From: Salinirubellus litoreus
GTDB lineage: Archaea; Halobacteriota; Halobacteria; Halobacteriales; Haloarculaceae
NCBI RefSeq assembly: GCF_037335815.1
Contig: NZ_CP147841.1
Location: 930,001-994,000 of the forward strand
Length of the DNA: 64,000 nt
Direction of reading: 5' to 3'
A program made the translations under genes and the position numbers. The notes below the pieces were generated by a model. That model made no database searches, was not told the DNA's origin, and was given only the letters and a program-made list of their open reading frames with translations. Numbering within the stretch: the first letter of the stretch is position 1; each line of letters begins with the position of its first letter. Positions 24,860-33,793 of this stretch are shown one piece after another.

Positions 24860-25417
24860 TCAGAGGGGGAACGACTCGACCGTCTCGTAGACGGGCCCCG
24901 CCTCCGAGAGTGTGCTCTCGGTGAGCCGGACCTCCCCGATCCGGAGTCGACCGACCGCCGGGTCCCCCTCCCGGACGAGTCCCTGGATATTCGATTTCGA
25001 GCGAGCGTCCCGGACCCGCGCGAGCGTCGCGTGGGGCGTGAAGTCGTGCTCTTCGGCGTCGAAGCCGATCGCCGTCGTCTCCCGCTCTATCGCCTCGTGG
25101 AGTCGTGTGAGTTCGTCGCTTCCCGCTCCGACGCCGACCCAGACGACGCTGATGTAGTCGAGCGACGGGAACACCCCGTACCCCTCGAACGCCGCCTCGA
25201 ACGGCTCGACGTCGGCCGACTCGACGGCCTGCCCGAGCGCGTCGATCACCTCGTCCAGTCGCGACTCGGGCGTGTCGCCGAGGAACTTCAGGGTGACGTG
25301 TACCCCCTCTGGGTCGACGGTGTCGACGCCCGGCAGGTCGGCGAGCGGTTCCTGAATCTCCCGGATCTCGTCGGCGAGCCCGTCGAGGTCGACGCTCACG
25401 AACAGGCGCTTGCTCAT
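24860..25417 (-). CDS. thpR: RNA 2',3'-cyclic phosphodiesterase (ThpR/LigT)
   Basis: 185 residues with the two catalytic H-x-T/S-x tetrapeptides of the 2H phosphoesterase family: HVTLKFLG near residue 40 and HATLARV near residue 128. The start RLFVSVDLDG is typical. The enzyme hydrolyses 2',3'-cyclic phosphates on RNA ends and may take part in tRNA processing. Monocistronic by position. Confidence 0.92.
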   Translation of the reverse strand: MSKRLFVSVDLDGLADEIREIQEPLADLPGVDTVDPEGVHVTLKFLGDTPESRLDEVIDALGQAVESADVEPFEAAFEGYGVFPSLDYISVVWVGVGAGSDELTRLHEAIERETTAIGFDAEEHDFTPHATLARVRDARSKSNIQGLVREGDPAVGRLRIGEVRLTESTLSEAGPVYETVESFPL

Positions 25418-25663
25418 GGGGGAAGTCGGATCGCCGGGGAGTTCGCTCTTTGGTCCCCGGATTCAAATGGGATGAGGGGACCACCGCTTCGCGTGATCTG
25501 AGAGCGACCGGGGCGGGTGATGCGGGTCTCCGGACCCGACCGAGGCGGTGGTCTCGAGCGTGACACACCTCGTCCCGACGGAGACGCGCCGCCACGTGTC
25601 ACCTGCTCGCCACCGCGCCGCCACGACGCAGGGCTTAACCCGCTCGTTCGCCAACCCGGTGGT

Positions 25664-26416
25664 ATGACCGACGACGAGGACCCCGAGCGCCGCCCGCACG
25701 AGTTCTCCGGCGGCGAGGGATTCGACGAGCCACACGAGGGGTTCGACCTCGACCCGCCGGAGCTGTCGGTCGACCCCGGGATGGTCGATCCGATCGACTC
25801 CCGCGTCGTCGCGGACACGCTCGACGACCGGCAGATAGCCAAGGAGGAGGTCGACGCCGCGGAACTACTCGAAGTGGGCCTCGGCTACATGCGGATAAAT
25901 CGCCACGAGCAGGCCGCCGACGCGTTCGAGCGTGTCGCTCGCTTCGCCGAGAATTCCCGCATCGAGCAGGAGGCCTGGGTGAACAAGGGGGCTGCGCACA
26001 ACGAACTTCAGGAGTGGGACGCCGCCATCGGGGCGTTCGAGGAGGCGCTCCACATCGACGACCGCTCGGAGCACGCCGCCAGCGCCGAGACGAACCTCGC
26101 GTACGCGCTCTGGGAGGCCGGGCGCACGGAGCAGGCGCTCGAACACGCCGAGCACGCGGTCGAACTCGACCAGCGGTTCCCGCAGGGCTGGTACAACCGC
26201 GGGTTCTTCCTCCTCGAGCGCGGGCTCGCCGAGGAGGCCCTGAACTGCTTCGACAACGCCATCCGCCTGGGTTACCGGAACGCCGAGGTGCTCGACGAGA
26301 AGGCCCGCTGTCTGGAGGAGCTCGGCGAGCACGACCGCGCCGAGGAGATCGCCGAGGAGGCGGAGGAGATGCGACGCGAGGCCGAGGAGGAGCTCGTGCG
26401 CGAACGCGACGGCTGA
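25664..26416 (+). CDS. tetratricopeptide-repeat protein
   Basis: 250 residues: a disordered acidic N-terminus (residues 1-60), then TPR units from about residue 65 (ELLEVGLGYMRINRHEQAADAF...AWVNKGAAHNELQEWDAAIGAFEEAL...TNLAYALWEAGRTEQALEHA...GWYNRGFFLLERGLAEEALNCF), ending in a charged coil (EEMRREAEEELVRERDG). It is a scaffold type of protein with no enzyme motif. GGCTTAACC about 30 nt before the ATG looks like its TATA box. The stop overlaps the next ATG (TGATG), so it is coupled to the DUF424 gene. Confidence 0.85.
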   Translation: MTDDEDPERRPHEFSGGEGFDEPHEGFDLDPPELSVDPGMVDPIDSRVVADTLDDRQIAKEEVDAAELLEVGLGYMRINRHEQAADAFERVARFAENSRIEQEAWVNKGAAHNELQEWDAAIGAFEEALHIDDRSEHAASAETNLAYALWEAGRTEQALEHAEHAVELDQRFPQGWYNRGFFLLERGLAEEALNCFDNAIRLGYRNAEVLDEKARCLEELGEHDRAEEIAEEAEEMRREAEEELVRERDG

Positions 26417-26718
26417 TGTCGGTCCTCCTCACCGAGCGGGAGACGCCAGAGGGACTGCTCGTGACCGTCTGTGACGCCGACGTCGTCGGCGAGACGTTCG
26501 AGAACGGGTCGGTGTCGCTCACCGTCGAGGCCGACTTCTATGCCGAGGACGCTCGCGAGGCCACCGCCGAGGACGTCGCCGACAGCCTCTCCCGGGCGCT
26601 GACGGCCAACCTCGTCGGGACTCGCTCGGTCGAGATCGCCGTCGAACACGGGTTCGTCGACGAGGGGAACGTTCTCGACCTCGACGGTACCCGCCACGCG
26701 CAGTACCTTCGGCTGTAG
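26416..26718 (+). CDS. DUF424 family protein
   Basis: 100 residues starting MSVLLTERETPEGLLVTVCDADVVG, with FENGSVSLTVEADFY and EHGFVDEGNVLDLDG. This matches the archaeal DUF424 family, small proteins of unknown function often near translation-related genes. It starts inside the stop of the TPR gene (TGATG), indicating translational coupling and perhaps a common complex. Confidence 0.85.
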   Translation: MSVLLTERETPEGLLVTVCDADVVGETFENGSVSLTVEADFYAEDAREATAEDVADSLSRALTANLVGTRSVEIAVEHGFVDEGNVLDLDGTRHAQYLRL

Positions 26719-26804
26719 TCTCTCGCGATCGTCCATCTCTCGTGCTCGCCGTCGATTTAGGCCGACCGAAGGAGTGACCTACCTCCGGGCCCTGGGTACC
26801 GACA

Positions 26805-28046
26805 ATGGGAACCAAGGAGGTCGAACCGCTCGACGTGACGACTATCCGCGAGGACTTCCCGGTCCTCGAACGGGAGGTCGGCGGCGAGCCGCTCGTCTAC
26901 CTCGACAACGCGGCCACCTCACAGACGCCCGAGCGGGTGATCGAGGCGATCAGCCACTACTACCGCCACTACAACGCGAACGTCCACCGGGGGATCCACC
27001 AGCTGAGTCAGGAGGCCTCGATCGCCTACGAGGAGGCCCACGACCGCGTGGCCGAGTTCGTCGGGGCCGACGGCCGCGAGGAGATCGTCTTCACGAAGAA
27101 CACGACCGAGGCGATGAACCTCGTCGCCTACGCCTGGGGGCTGAACGAGCTCGGCCCCGGCGACGAGGTCGTCCTCACCGAGATGGAGCACCACTCCTCG
27201 CTCGTCACCTGGCAGCAGGTCGGCAAGCGAACCGGCGCGGACGTGAAGTACGTCCCCATCACCGAGGAGGGTTATCTCGACGTGGAGGCGGCCCGCGACC
27301 TGATCACCGACGACACGGAGATGGTGAGCGCGGTCCACTCCTCGAACACGCTCGGCACCGTCAACCCCATCGGGGAGCTCGCCGACATCGCCCACGACCA
27401 CGGCGCCTACCTGTTCGCCGACGCCGCCCAGTCGGTGCCCAACCGACCCGTCGACGTGAAGGAGCTCGACGTCGACTTCGCCGCCTTCTCCGGACACAAG
27501 ATGTGCGGACCCACGGGGTCGGGCGTGCTCTACGGCAAGGAGCACGTCCTCGAGGGGATGGAGCCGTACCTCTACGGCGGCGACATGATCGTGAAGGTCA
27601 CGTTCGAGGAGTCGGAGTGGAACGAGCTCCCCTGGAAGTTCGAGGCCGGCACGCCCAGCATCGCTCAGGGTATCGCGCTCGCGGAGGCGTGTGACTACCT
27701 CGACGAGATCGGAATGAAGCGTATCCAGCGCCACGAGGAGATGCTCGCGGAGTACGCCTACGACCGCCTCACGGAGTTCGACGACATCGAGGTGTACGGG
27801 CCGCCCGGCGACGACCGGGGCGGTCTCGTCGCGTTCAATCTGGAGGACGTCCACGCCCACGACGTCGCCTCCATCGTCAACGACTACGGCGTCGCCATCC
27901 GTGCCGGCGACCACTGCACCCAGCCGCTCCACGACGTACTCGGCGTCGGGGCGTCCGTGCGGGCGTCGTTCTACCTCTACAACACCCGCGAGGAGGTCGA
28001 CAAGCTCGTCGAGGCCGTCGACGCGGCCCGGCAGCTGTTCGCCTGA
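26805..28046 (+). CDS. sufS: cysteine desulfurase SufS
   Basis: 413 residues, PLP-dependent group II cysteine desulfurase. The lysine for PLP is in AAFSGHKMCGPTGSGVLYG (near residue 230), TEMEHHSSLVTWQQ contains the His that stacks on PLP, and the persulfide Cys is in IRAGDHCTQPLHDVLG (near residue 370). It takes sulfur from cysteine for Fe-S cluster building. The scaffold gene sufU lies about 570 bp downstream on the same strand with an intervening opposite-strand gene, so the two are linked but not in one operon. Confidence 0.95.
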   Translation: MGTKEVEPLDVTTIREDFPVLEREVGGEPLVYLDNAATSQTPERVIEAISHYYRHYNANVHRGIHQLSQEASIAYEEAHDRVAEFVGADGREEIVFTKNTTEAMNLVAYAWGLNELGPGDEVVLTEMEHHSSLVTWQQVGKRTGADVKYVPITEEGYLDVEAARDLITDDTEMVSAVHSSNTLGTVNPIGELADIAHDHGAYLFADAAQSVPNRPVDVKELDVDFAAFSGHKMCGPTGSGVLYGKEHVLEGMEPYLYGGDMIVKVTFEESEWNELPWKFEAGTPSIAQGIALAEACDYLDEIGMKRIQRHEEMLAEYAYDRLTEFDDIEVYGPPGDDRGGLVAFNLEDVHAHDVASIVNDYGVAIRAGDHCTQPLHDVLGVGASVRASFYLYNTREEVDKLVEAVDAARQLFA

Positions 28047-28058
28047 CGATCCCCGCTC

Positions 28059-28493
28059 TCACCCCTCCCCGTCGGTCGTCTCGTCCTCTCCCCCTTCCTC
28101 GTTCGCTCCCGCGCCGAACCAGCCGTACCCCTCGATCAGCGTCGCCAGGGCCACCACCCCCAGCCCGCCGGCGATCACGAACCGATCGGAGAGCGACGCG
28201 ATCCCGGCCGCCAGTAGCGCCGGCGTCCCCATCCAGAGGTACTCGAGGCTCGTCGGCGGCCGTCCCCGGAGGAGGTCGCGGGCGGCGGCGTACAGTCCGA
28301 CCGCGCCGGCGACCCCCGCGAGGACGACGACCGCTCCGACCGAGCCGTCGAACGAGAGGAGCGCGGCGACGAGTGCGATCACCCCCCAGAAGAGCGCGTA
28401 GGCCCCGTCCGAGGTGAGGGTCGGGCGCGTCCGATCCGCACGTTCCCCTCCCGAGCGTTCACCCTCGCCGCCGGAGTCCCCGTCGTCGGTCAC
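28059..28493 (-). CDS. membrane protein, hypothetical, about 144 residues
   Basis: An acidic soluble N-terminus is followed by four hydrophobic segments (AYALFWGVIALVAALLSF, GAVVVLAGVAGAVGLYAA, a third near LWMGTPALLAAGIAS, a fourth FVIAGGLGVVALATLI), ending in an acidic tail. I place the start at the GTG giving MTDDGDSGGEGE because the upstream in-frame extension is Arg/Pro-rich and overlaps the sufU promoter region. Lies between sufS and sufU on the opposite strand. No function can be assigned. Confidence 0.65.
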   Translation of the reverse strand: MTDDGDSGGEGERSGGERADRTRPTLTSDGAYALFWGVIALVAALLSFDGSVGAVVVLAGVAGAVGLYAAARDLLRGRPPTSLEYLWMGTPALLAAGIASLSDRFVIAGGLGVVALATLIEGYGWFGAGANEEGGEDETTDGEG

Positions 28494-28611
28494 GTCCGGT
28501 GGCTCCGCTCCCCCCGGGCATGGGCGTTCCCATCGTCCCGCCCCCACCCATCTCCGGGATCGTCGACCGCACGACACCCTTTTCCTCCGTGCTCGCCAAG
28601 CACCGACAACA

Positions 28612-29034
28612 ATGGGTATCGGTTCAGGCTCGGACATGTACCGCCAGCAGATCCTCGACCACTACAAGAACCCGCGGAACTACGGGGAGCTGGAGGACGC
28701 CACCTTCGAGCACGTGGGCGAGAACCCGATGTGTGGGGACACGATCAAGGTCTTCGTCAAACTGGAGGAGGACGGCGAGACCGTCGAGCGGGTCTCGTTC
28801 GTCGGCGACGGCTGTGCGATCTCGCAGGCCTCCGCGAGCATGCTCACGGGCGAACTCCGGGGGATGACCCTGGAGGAGGTGCGCGAACTCGACCGCGACG
28901 ACGTCCTCGATATGCTCGGCGTCGAGGTGACGCCGATGCGGATCAAGTGCGCCGTCCTCGCCGAGAAGGTGGCCCAGGACGGCACCGAGATACACCTCGG
29001 CGAGAAGGACATCGAGAAGACGAAGACGGAGTAA
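28612..29034 (+). CDS. sufU: Fe-S cluster assembly scaffold SufU/IscU
   Basis: 140 residues with the three conserved cysteines of the scaffold: NPMCGDTIKV, VGDGCAISQASASMLTG and RIKCAVL. The N-terminus MYRQQILDHYKNPRNYG is typical. It receives sulfur from a cysteine desulfurase (SufS nearby) and holds or relays the Fe-S/zinc centre. The GDGCAISQAS form is of the SufU type, in which a Zn site can act in sulfur transfer. Own promoter upstream. Confidence 0.92.
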   Translation: MGIGSGSDMYRQQILDHYKNPRNYGELEDATFEHVGENPMCGDTIKVFVKLEEDGETVERVSFVGDGCAISQASASMLTGELRGMTLEEVRELDRDDVLDMLGVEVTPMRIKCAVLAEKVAQDGTEIHLGEKDIEKTKTE

Positions 29035-29441
29035 CGCGCTGTCTCCCGCCCGGAGGCCGTTCCGAGGGCTCGCTGGCGCTGACGCACGCCCGAACGAGAG
29101 GATGCCCCCTCACCTACTACGTCGTAGACGTGAACCCACCAGACCGTCGACTACCGCCCGAGGGCGAGCGTTCCATCGCTGCCGCCGCCAACCGGAACCC
29201 CCCTTCGATTCGACTGCGAATCACGGCCACGTCTCCCGGATATCCAGTCGAGTTTACTACTTTCACTCCGGTCTACCTACGCTTATGTGAGTCCGGACGG
29301 TCGCATCTGGTTGTACGCGCTTGGCATGCGCGCGGTTGGGGAACCAGAAACGGTAAGTGCCGACAGTGACAGGAGGAAACCCGACGCAGACGCCCGGATC
29401 CCAAAGTTAATTTAGGGATCGAAACACCTGGACATTACACT
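29035..29441. other. long intergenic region upstream of the RNR gene
   Basis: About 400 bases without a convincing protein gene. The first 250 show nothing I can interpret. From about 29250 there is a TATA-like GTTTACTAC, then a stem-loop (arms CTGGTT 29307-29312 and AACCAG 29342-29347 around GCGC/GCGC), a small stem CGG-taagtg-CCG (29351-29362) and the string CAGTGACAGGAGGAAACC (29364-29381). A second TATA box follows at 29407. No tRNA or other known RNA was recognised. Confidence 0.6.
29407..29414 (+). promoter_or_regulatory. TATA box just upstream of the RNR leader ORF
   Basis: TTAATTTA, preceded by CCAAAG, is centred about 32 nt before the ATG of a 13-codon mini-ORF that overlaps the RNR start. 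The spacing predicts a transcript starting within a few bases of that ATG. Confidence 0.55.
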
Positions 29442-29483
29442 ATGACACGGACCTATCTCGACACGAAGCGGGGGGCCGAGTGA
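29442..29483 (+). CDS. 13-codon leader ORF overlapping the RNR start
   Basis: ATG followed by 12 sense codons (MTRTYLDTKRGAE) and TGA; the A of the TGA is the A of the RNR ATG (TGATG). With a TATA box 32 nt upstream, the message probably begins at this mini-ORF and the RNR would be read by termination-reinitiation. Whether the peptide itself matters cannot be told; it could be a chance frame in a short leader. Confidence 0.45.
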   Translation: MTRTYLDTKRGAE

Positions 29484-32400
29484 TGGCCGCGGAGGAACTC
29501 ACCGCCGCCGACCTCACGCTCCCGATCAAGCGAACCGACGGGGCGACGCTCGAGGAGCGACTCACGAGCAACGCCTACAACAACATCCTGCCGGCGCGAT
29601 ACCTCCGGAAGGACGCCGAGGGGAACCTCACGGAGACCCAGGAGGAGCTGTTCGAGCGCGTGGCGAAGAACATCGCGCTCGCCGAGGCCGTCTTCGAGGC
29701 CGGCAAGCAGGGCATCGAGGTGACGGTCACGCCCGAGCAGGTGAAGCCGAACCACCCGCGGCGCGAGGAGCTCGCCGCCGAGGTGTTCGGCACTGCCGAG
29801 GGGGACGAGGCGGACGAAGACGGCGAGGCCGCGACGATCCCGGAGGACGCCGAGACCGTCCTGACCGCCGAGAACGTCAACAAGTTCGCCTACGAGACGA
29901 TCGTCCCGGAGCTCCCCGACGAGATCCGCGAGCACGTCGAGTCGGTCGCCGGGGAGTACCGGGAGCTGATGGAGTCGCTCTCGTTCATCCCGAACTCGCC
30001 GACGCTGATGAACGCGGGCGACGAACTCCAGCAGCTCTCGGCCTGTTTCGTCGACTCGCCCGAGGACGACCTGACCGACATCCACCAGACCGCGAAGGAG
30101 GCCGCCGAGGTCTTCCAGTCCGGCGGCGGGATGGGCTACGCCTTCTGGCGGCTCCGACCCTACGGCGATCCGGTCGGGTCGACGGGCGGGATCGCCAGCG
30201 GGCCCATCACGTTCATGGAGACGTTCGACCAGATGTGTGAGACCATCGCCCAGGGCGGCACCCGCCGGGGGGCCCAGATGGGCGTCATGCGCGTCTCGCA
30301 CCCGGACGTCATCGAGTTCATCCACTCGAAGAACAAGGACGTCTCGCTGGCCCACTGCCTGCGGCTGAACGATCCCGACGACTACACGTACACGACGTTC
30401 GCCGAGGCTCTGGAGGAGGCCCGCGGGCTCATCGACGAGGACGGAAAGGTTCCGAAACACCTCCGGAACGCCGTCGAGGGCCACCTCTCGAACTTCAACA
30501 TCAGCGTCGGCGTCACCGATGGGTTCATGGAGGCGCTCTACGAGGGCGAGGAGTTCACGTTCACCAACCCCCGCACCGAGGAGCCGCACGTCGCCACCCA
30601 CGAGACCAAGGAGATGTACGACCGCTACGGGCTCGGCGAGTACGTCGAACCCGGTGAGGAGTTCTCCATCCCCGCGCAGGTCCTCTGGGACCGCATCGTC
30701 GACGGCGCTTACGAGAACGGCGAACCCGGGGTCATCTACCTCGAACGGGTGAACAAGCAGCACTCGTTCGACGTCGAGGAGCACCCCGACCACCGCATCC
30801 TCGCCACGAACCCGTGTGTCACAGGCGACACGCTCATCAGTACGGACAACGGGCTCGTTCCGGCCGAGGAGCTGTACGAGCAGGGCGTCGCACAAGACGT
30901 CGTCGTCGACGGCCGGCTCAGCGATGATCGAGTCAAAGAGGCCAGTAGCGTCTACAAAACCGGCGAGAAGGACGTCTGCAGGCTCACCATGGCTGAGGGC
31001 TACGAACTCCGCCTGACCGCCGATCACCGCGTGATGACCGACGAGGGGTGGGTCGAAGCGGGTGAGCTCGACGAGGGTGACACCGTCCACATACAGAACC
31101 GCAAGGGCGGTTTCGGCCAGCACGGCTCCGCCGAGGAGGGGCGGGTCCTGGGCTGGCTCGTTGGCGACGGTCATCTCAAGGACGGCGAGGAGCGCGCGGT
31201 ACTGAACTTCTACGACGAGGACGCCGACGTTTCCGAGTCGTTCGCGACAGACGTGAACGAGGTCGTCCGTGAACCGACCGGGAGCGCCGATTACGAGATC
31301 GGTGTCAACGAAATCGCCCGGAACGACGACTACCGTGGCGCGCAGGCGATCGAACAGCGCATTCGTTCGACACGGCTCTACGAGTACGCCGAAGAAGCCG
31401 GGCTCGTCGAGGAGAAACTGCGGGTTCCTGATGCAGTCATGCGCGGCAGTGAAGAGATGGCCCGCGGCTTCCTGCAAGCACTCTTCACTGCTGACGGGGG
31501 CGTACAGGGTAACGTCGAGAAAGGCGTCTCGGTTCGCCTCGCCAGTACGAGCTCTGATCTCCTGAAGCAGGTCCAGCAGCTCCTGTTGAACTTCGGTATT
31601 GCGAGCAAGATCTACGAGGACCGGAAGGACGCCGGGGTCACCGAACTCCCCGACGGGCGAGGTGGGACAAGAGAGTACGACACCGAAGGCTTCCATGAAC
31701 TCGTGGTCGTCAAGGACAATCTCGTCCGCTTCGCGGACGAGATCGGTTTCCTGCTGGACTACAAGACCGATGCGCTGGAGAATCGGCTCGACGACTACGA
31801 CCGTGGCCCGTACTCCGAGCAGTTCGAGGCAACGGTCGAATCGGTCGAATCCGACGGCCACGAGACGGTCTACGACCTGACCGAACCGGAAACCCACTCG
31901 TTCGTCGCCAACGGGCTCGTAACCCACAACTGCGGAGAACAGCCACTCGAAGAATACGAGGCCTGTAATCTGGGCCACATCAACCTCTCGACGCTCGCGG
32001 CCACGGACGCGCCCGACTGGCGGGTCTGGCACGAGGACCACGCGGACGAGTACGACTCCGAGGAGGCTGCAGTCGAGGCGTTTCTGGAGGACGCGATGGA
32101 CTGGGAGGCGTTCGACCACCGGGTCGAGTGGGGCACCCGCTTCCTGGAGAACGTCGTCACGATGTCGGACTTCCCGGTCCCCGAGATCGAGGAGAAGGTC
32201 CGGGAGATGCGGAAGATCGGCCTCGGCGTGATGGGCCTCGCGCAGCTCTACGTTCAACTGGGTGTGCGCTACGGGAGCGACGAGGGCAACGAGATCGCCC
32301 GCCAGCTCATGCGACACATCAACCACGGCTCGAAGTGGGCCTCCCACGAACTCGCCGGCGAGCGCGGCTCGTTCGCCGACTGGGGGGACTCGAAGTACGC

Positions 32401-33793
32401 CGACCCCCTCGAGTACCGCGAGTGGTTCGAGCACCACACGGGACTCGACGCCGAGGAGTGGGCGGACGGGTTCCCCATCCGGAACCACAACACGACGACC
32501 ATCGCGCCCACCGGCACCACGAGCATGGTCGGCAACACCACCGGCGGGTGTGAGCCCATCTACAACGTCGCCTACTACAAGAACGTCTCCGACGACGTGC
32601 AGGGCGACGAGATGCTCGTCGAGTTCGACGACTACTTCCTGCGGACCCTGGAGGCAAACGACATCGACGTCGACGCCGTAAAGCGGGAAGCACAGGAGCA
32701 GATGTCGACCAACGAGTTCGACGGCGTCGAAGGACTGGAGACCGTTCCCGACGCCATCGGCGAGCTGTTCGTCGTCACCGCGGACCTCCGGGGCAAGGAG
32801 CACGCCGCGGTCCAGTGTGCGCTCCAGGGCGGCGTGGACTCGGCCATCTCGAAGACCTGCAACTTCCCGAACTCCGCGAGCAAGGAGGACATGGACGAGG
32901 TGTATCGCTACATCTACGACCACGGCGGGAAGGGCGTCACCGTCTACCGCGACGGCACGCGCTCGAAGCAGGTGCTCACCACCCGCGCGGACAACGCCGA
33001 GTACGCCGAGATGGACGAGGAGGAGGCCGCGGCGGCCATCCTCGAGGACATCGACGAGGCGTTCGGCGACATCGAGCGGTTCCTCGACCACGAGGCCGTC
33101 GAGGAGCGCCTCGGCGACGCTATCGAGCTGCTCTCCGACGCCGACGCGGCCACGCTCGACGAACTCGAGTACGCCGAGAAGCAGTCCCGTCCCGACGTCC
33201 TCAGGGGCGTGACCCAGCGCATCGACACCGGCTACGGCAAGGTGTACATCACCATCAACGAGGACGCCGAGAAGAACCGGCCGTTCGAGCTGTTCGCCAA
33301 CACGGGCATGTCCGGCGGGTTCACCGCCTCGTTCACCGAGGCGCTCGCCAAGTCCATCTCCGTGGCGCTCCGGTCGGGTGTCGACCCCAACGAGATCGCC
33401 GACAAGCTCCGGGGCATCCGCAGCCCGAAGGTCGCCTGGGACAAGGGCGAGCAGATCAACTCCATCCCCGACGCGTTCGGGGTCGCCCTCCGTCGGTATC
33501 TCGACGACGAGATCGACCGGCCGTACCCGCGCCAGCAGAACCTCACCGAGGTCGGCGAGGGCGATGCCGCCGAGTCCGAGGCGGTCGACGTGGAGGTCGA
33601 ACCCGACACCGCCCCGGAGACCGACGGCGGCCACGGCGGGGCCGCGGCGGCCACGCCGGGCGGTGAGGAGGACGCCACCCAGTCGCTGATCGACGCCGGG
33701 GAGAGCCCCGAGTGTCCCGACTGCGGGTCGATGTCGCTGTACTTCTCCGAGGGCTGCAAGACCTGCCAGGCCTGCGGCTGGTCCGAGTGCTGA
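29483..33793 (+). CDS. nrdJ: adenosylcobalamin-dependent (class II) ribonucleotide reductase, intein-containing precursor
   Basis: 1436-residue precursor; about 1064 residues after removal of a 372-residue intein. It reduces ribonucleotides to deoxyribonucleotides using a B12-derived radical. Seen in the extein: SFIPNSPTLMNAG, LSACFVDSPEDD, FQSGGGMGYAFWRLRP, the active-site Cys/Glu stretch NP[intein]CGEQPLEEYEACNLG, APTGTTSMVGNTTGGCEPI, and a C-terminal zinc-ribbon/redox Cys tail (CPDCGSM...CKTCQACGWSEC). The C of CGEQ is the expected thiyl-radical position and is the +1 residue of the intein, so the enzyme should be inactive until splicing. ATG preferred; a GTG directly upstream overlaps it. 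Confidence 0.95.
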   Translation: MAAEELTAADLTLPIKRTDGATLEERLTSNAYNNILPARYLRKDAEGNLTETQEELFERVAKNIALAEAVFEAGKQGIEVTVTPEQVKPNHPRREELAAEVFGTAEGDEADEDGEAATIPEDAETVLTAENVNKFAYETIVPELPDEIREHVESVAGEYRELMESLSFIPNSPTLMNAGDELQQLSACFVDSPEDDLTDIHQTAKEAAEVFQSGGGMGYAFWRLRPYGDPVGSTGGIASGPITFMETFDQMCETIAQGGTRRGAQMGVMRVSHPDVIEFIHSKNKDVSLAHCLRLNDPDDYTYTTFAEALEEARGLIDEDGKVPKHLRNAVEGHLSNFNISVGVTDGFMEALYEGEEFTFTNPRTEEPHVATHETKEMYDRYGLGEYVEPGEEFSIPAQVLWDRIVDGAYENGEPGVIYLERVNKQHSFDVEEHPDHRILATNPCVTGDTLISTDNGLVPAEELYEQGVAQDVVVDGRLSDDRVKEASSVYKTGEKDVCRLTMAEGYELRLTADHRVMTDEGWVEAGELDEGDTVHIQNRKGGFGQHGSAEEGRVLGWLVGDGHLKDGEERAVLNFYDEDADVSESFATDVNEVVREPTGSADYEIGVNEIARNDDYRGAQAIEQRIRSTRLYEYAEEAGLVEEKLRVPDAVMRGSEEMARGFLQALFTADGGVQGNVEKGVSVRLASTSSDLLKQVQQLLLNFGIASKIYEDRKDAGVTELPDGRGGTREYDTEGFHELVVVKDNLVRFADEIGFLLDYKTDALENRLDDYDRGPYSEQFEATVESVESDGHETVYDLTEPETHSFVANGLVTHNCGEQPLEEYEACNLGHINLSTLAATDAPDWRVWHEDHADEYDSEEAAVEAFLEDAMDWEAFDHRVEWGTRFLENVVTMSDFPVPEIEEKVREMRKIGLGVMGLAQLYVQLGVRYGSDEGNEIARQLMRHINHGSKWASHELAGERGSFADWGDSKYADPLEYREWFEHHTGLDAEEWADGFPIRNHNTTTIAPTGTTSMVGNTTGGCEPIYNVAYYKNVSDDVQGDEMLVEFDDYFLRTLEANDIDVDAVKREAQEQMSTNEFDGVEGLETVPDAIGELFVVTADLRGKEHAAVQCALQGGVDSAISKTCNFPNSASKEDMDEVYRYIYDHGGKGVTVYRDGTRSKQVLTTRADNAEYAEMDEEEAAAAILEDIDEAFGDIERFLDHEAVEERLGDAIELLSDADAATLDELEYAEKQSRPDVLRGVTQRIDTGYGKVYITINEDAEKNRPFELFANTGMSGGFTASFTEALAKSISVALRSGVDPNEIADKLRGIRSPKVAWDKGEQINSIPDAFGVALRRYLDDEIDRPYPRQQNLTEVGEGDAAESEAVDVEVEPDTAPETDGGHGGAAAATPGGEEDATQSLIDAGESPECPDCGSMSLYFSEGCKTCQACGWSEC
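30815..31930 (+). mobile_element. intein with LAGLIDADG homing endonuclease in nrdJ
   Basis: 372 residues (precursor residues 445-816). Block A CVTGDTLISTDNG at the N-terminus, block B LTADHRV near intein residue 70, endonuclease blocks C (LGWLVGDGH, residue 112) and E (GFLQALFTADGG, residue 218), and C-terminal blocks F/G ending FVANGLVTHN before the +1 Cys. All splicing residues (Cys1, block B His, C-terminal His-Asn, Cys+1) and both endonuclease acidic motifs are present, so it looks active in splicing and possibly homing. Codons in it and in the first extein codons after it (GGA, CCA, AAT) are less GC-rich than the extein, a sign of transfer with co-conversion. Confidence 0.95.

Noticed and set aside
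25418..25663. Possible tRNA-like region before the TPR gene
   Set aside because: The strings GATTCAAATGGG and the following stems do not form a T-arm or a four-arm cloverleaf.
29453..33634. A 1393-codon open frame antisense to the RNR gene
   Set aside because: It is a GC-driven shadow. The + strand shows a full class II RNR with intein and zinc tail, while the antisense protein has low-complexity Val/Asp/Leu/Arg content and no known domain.
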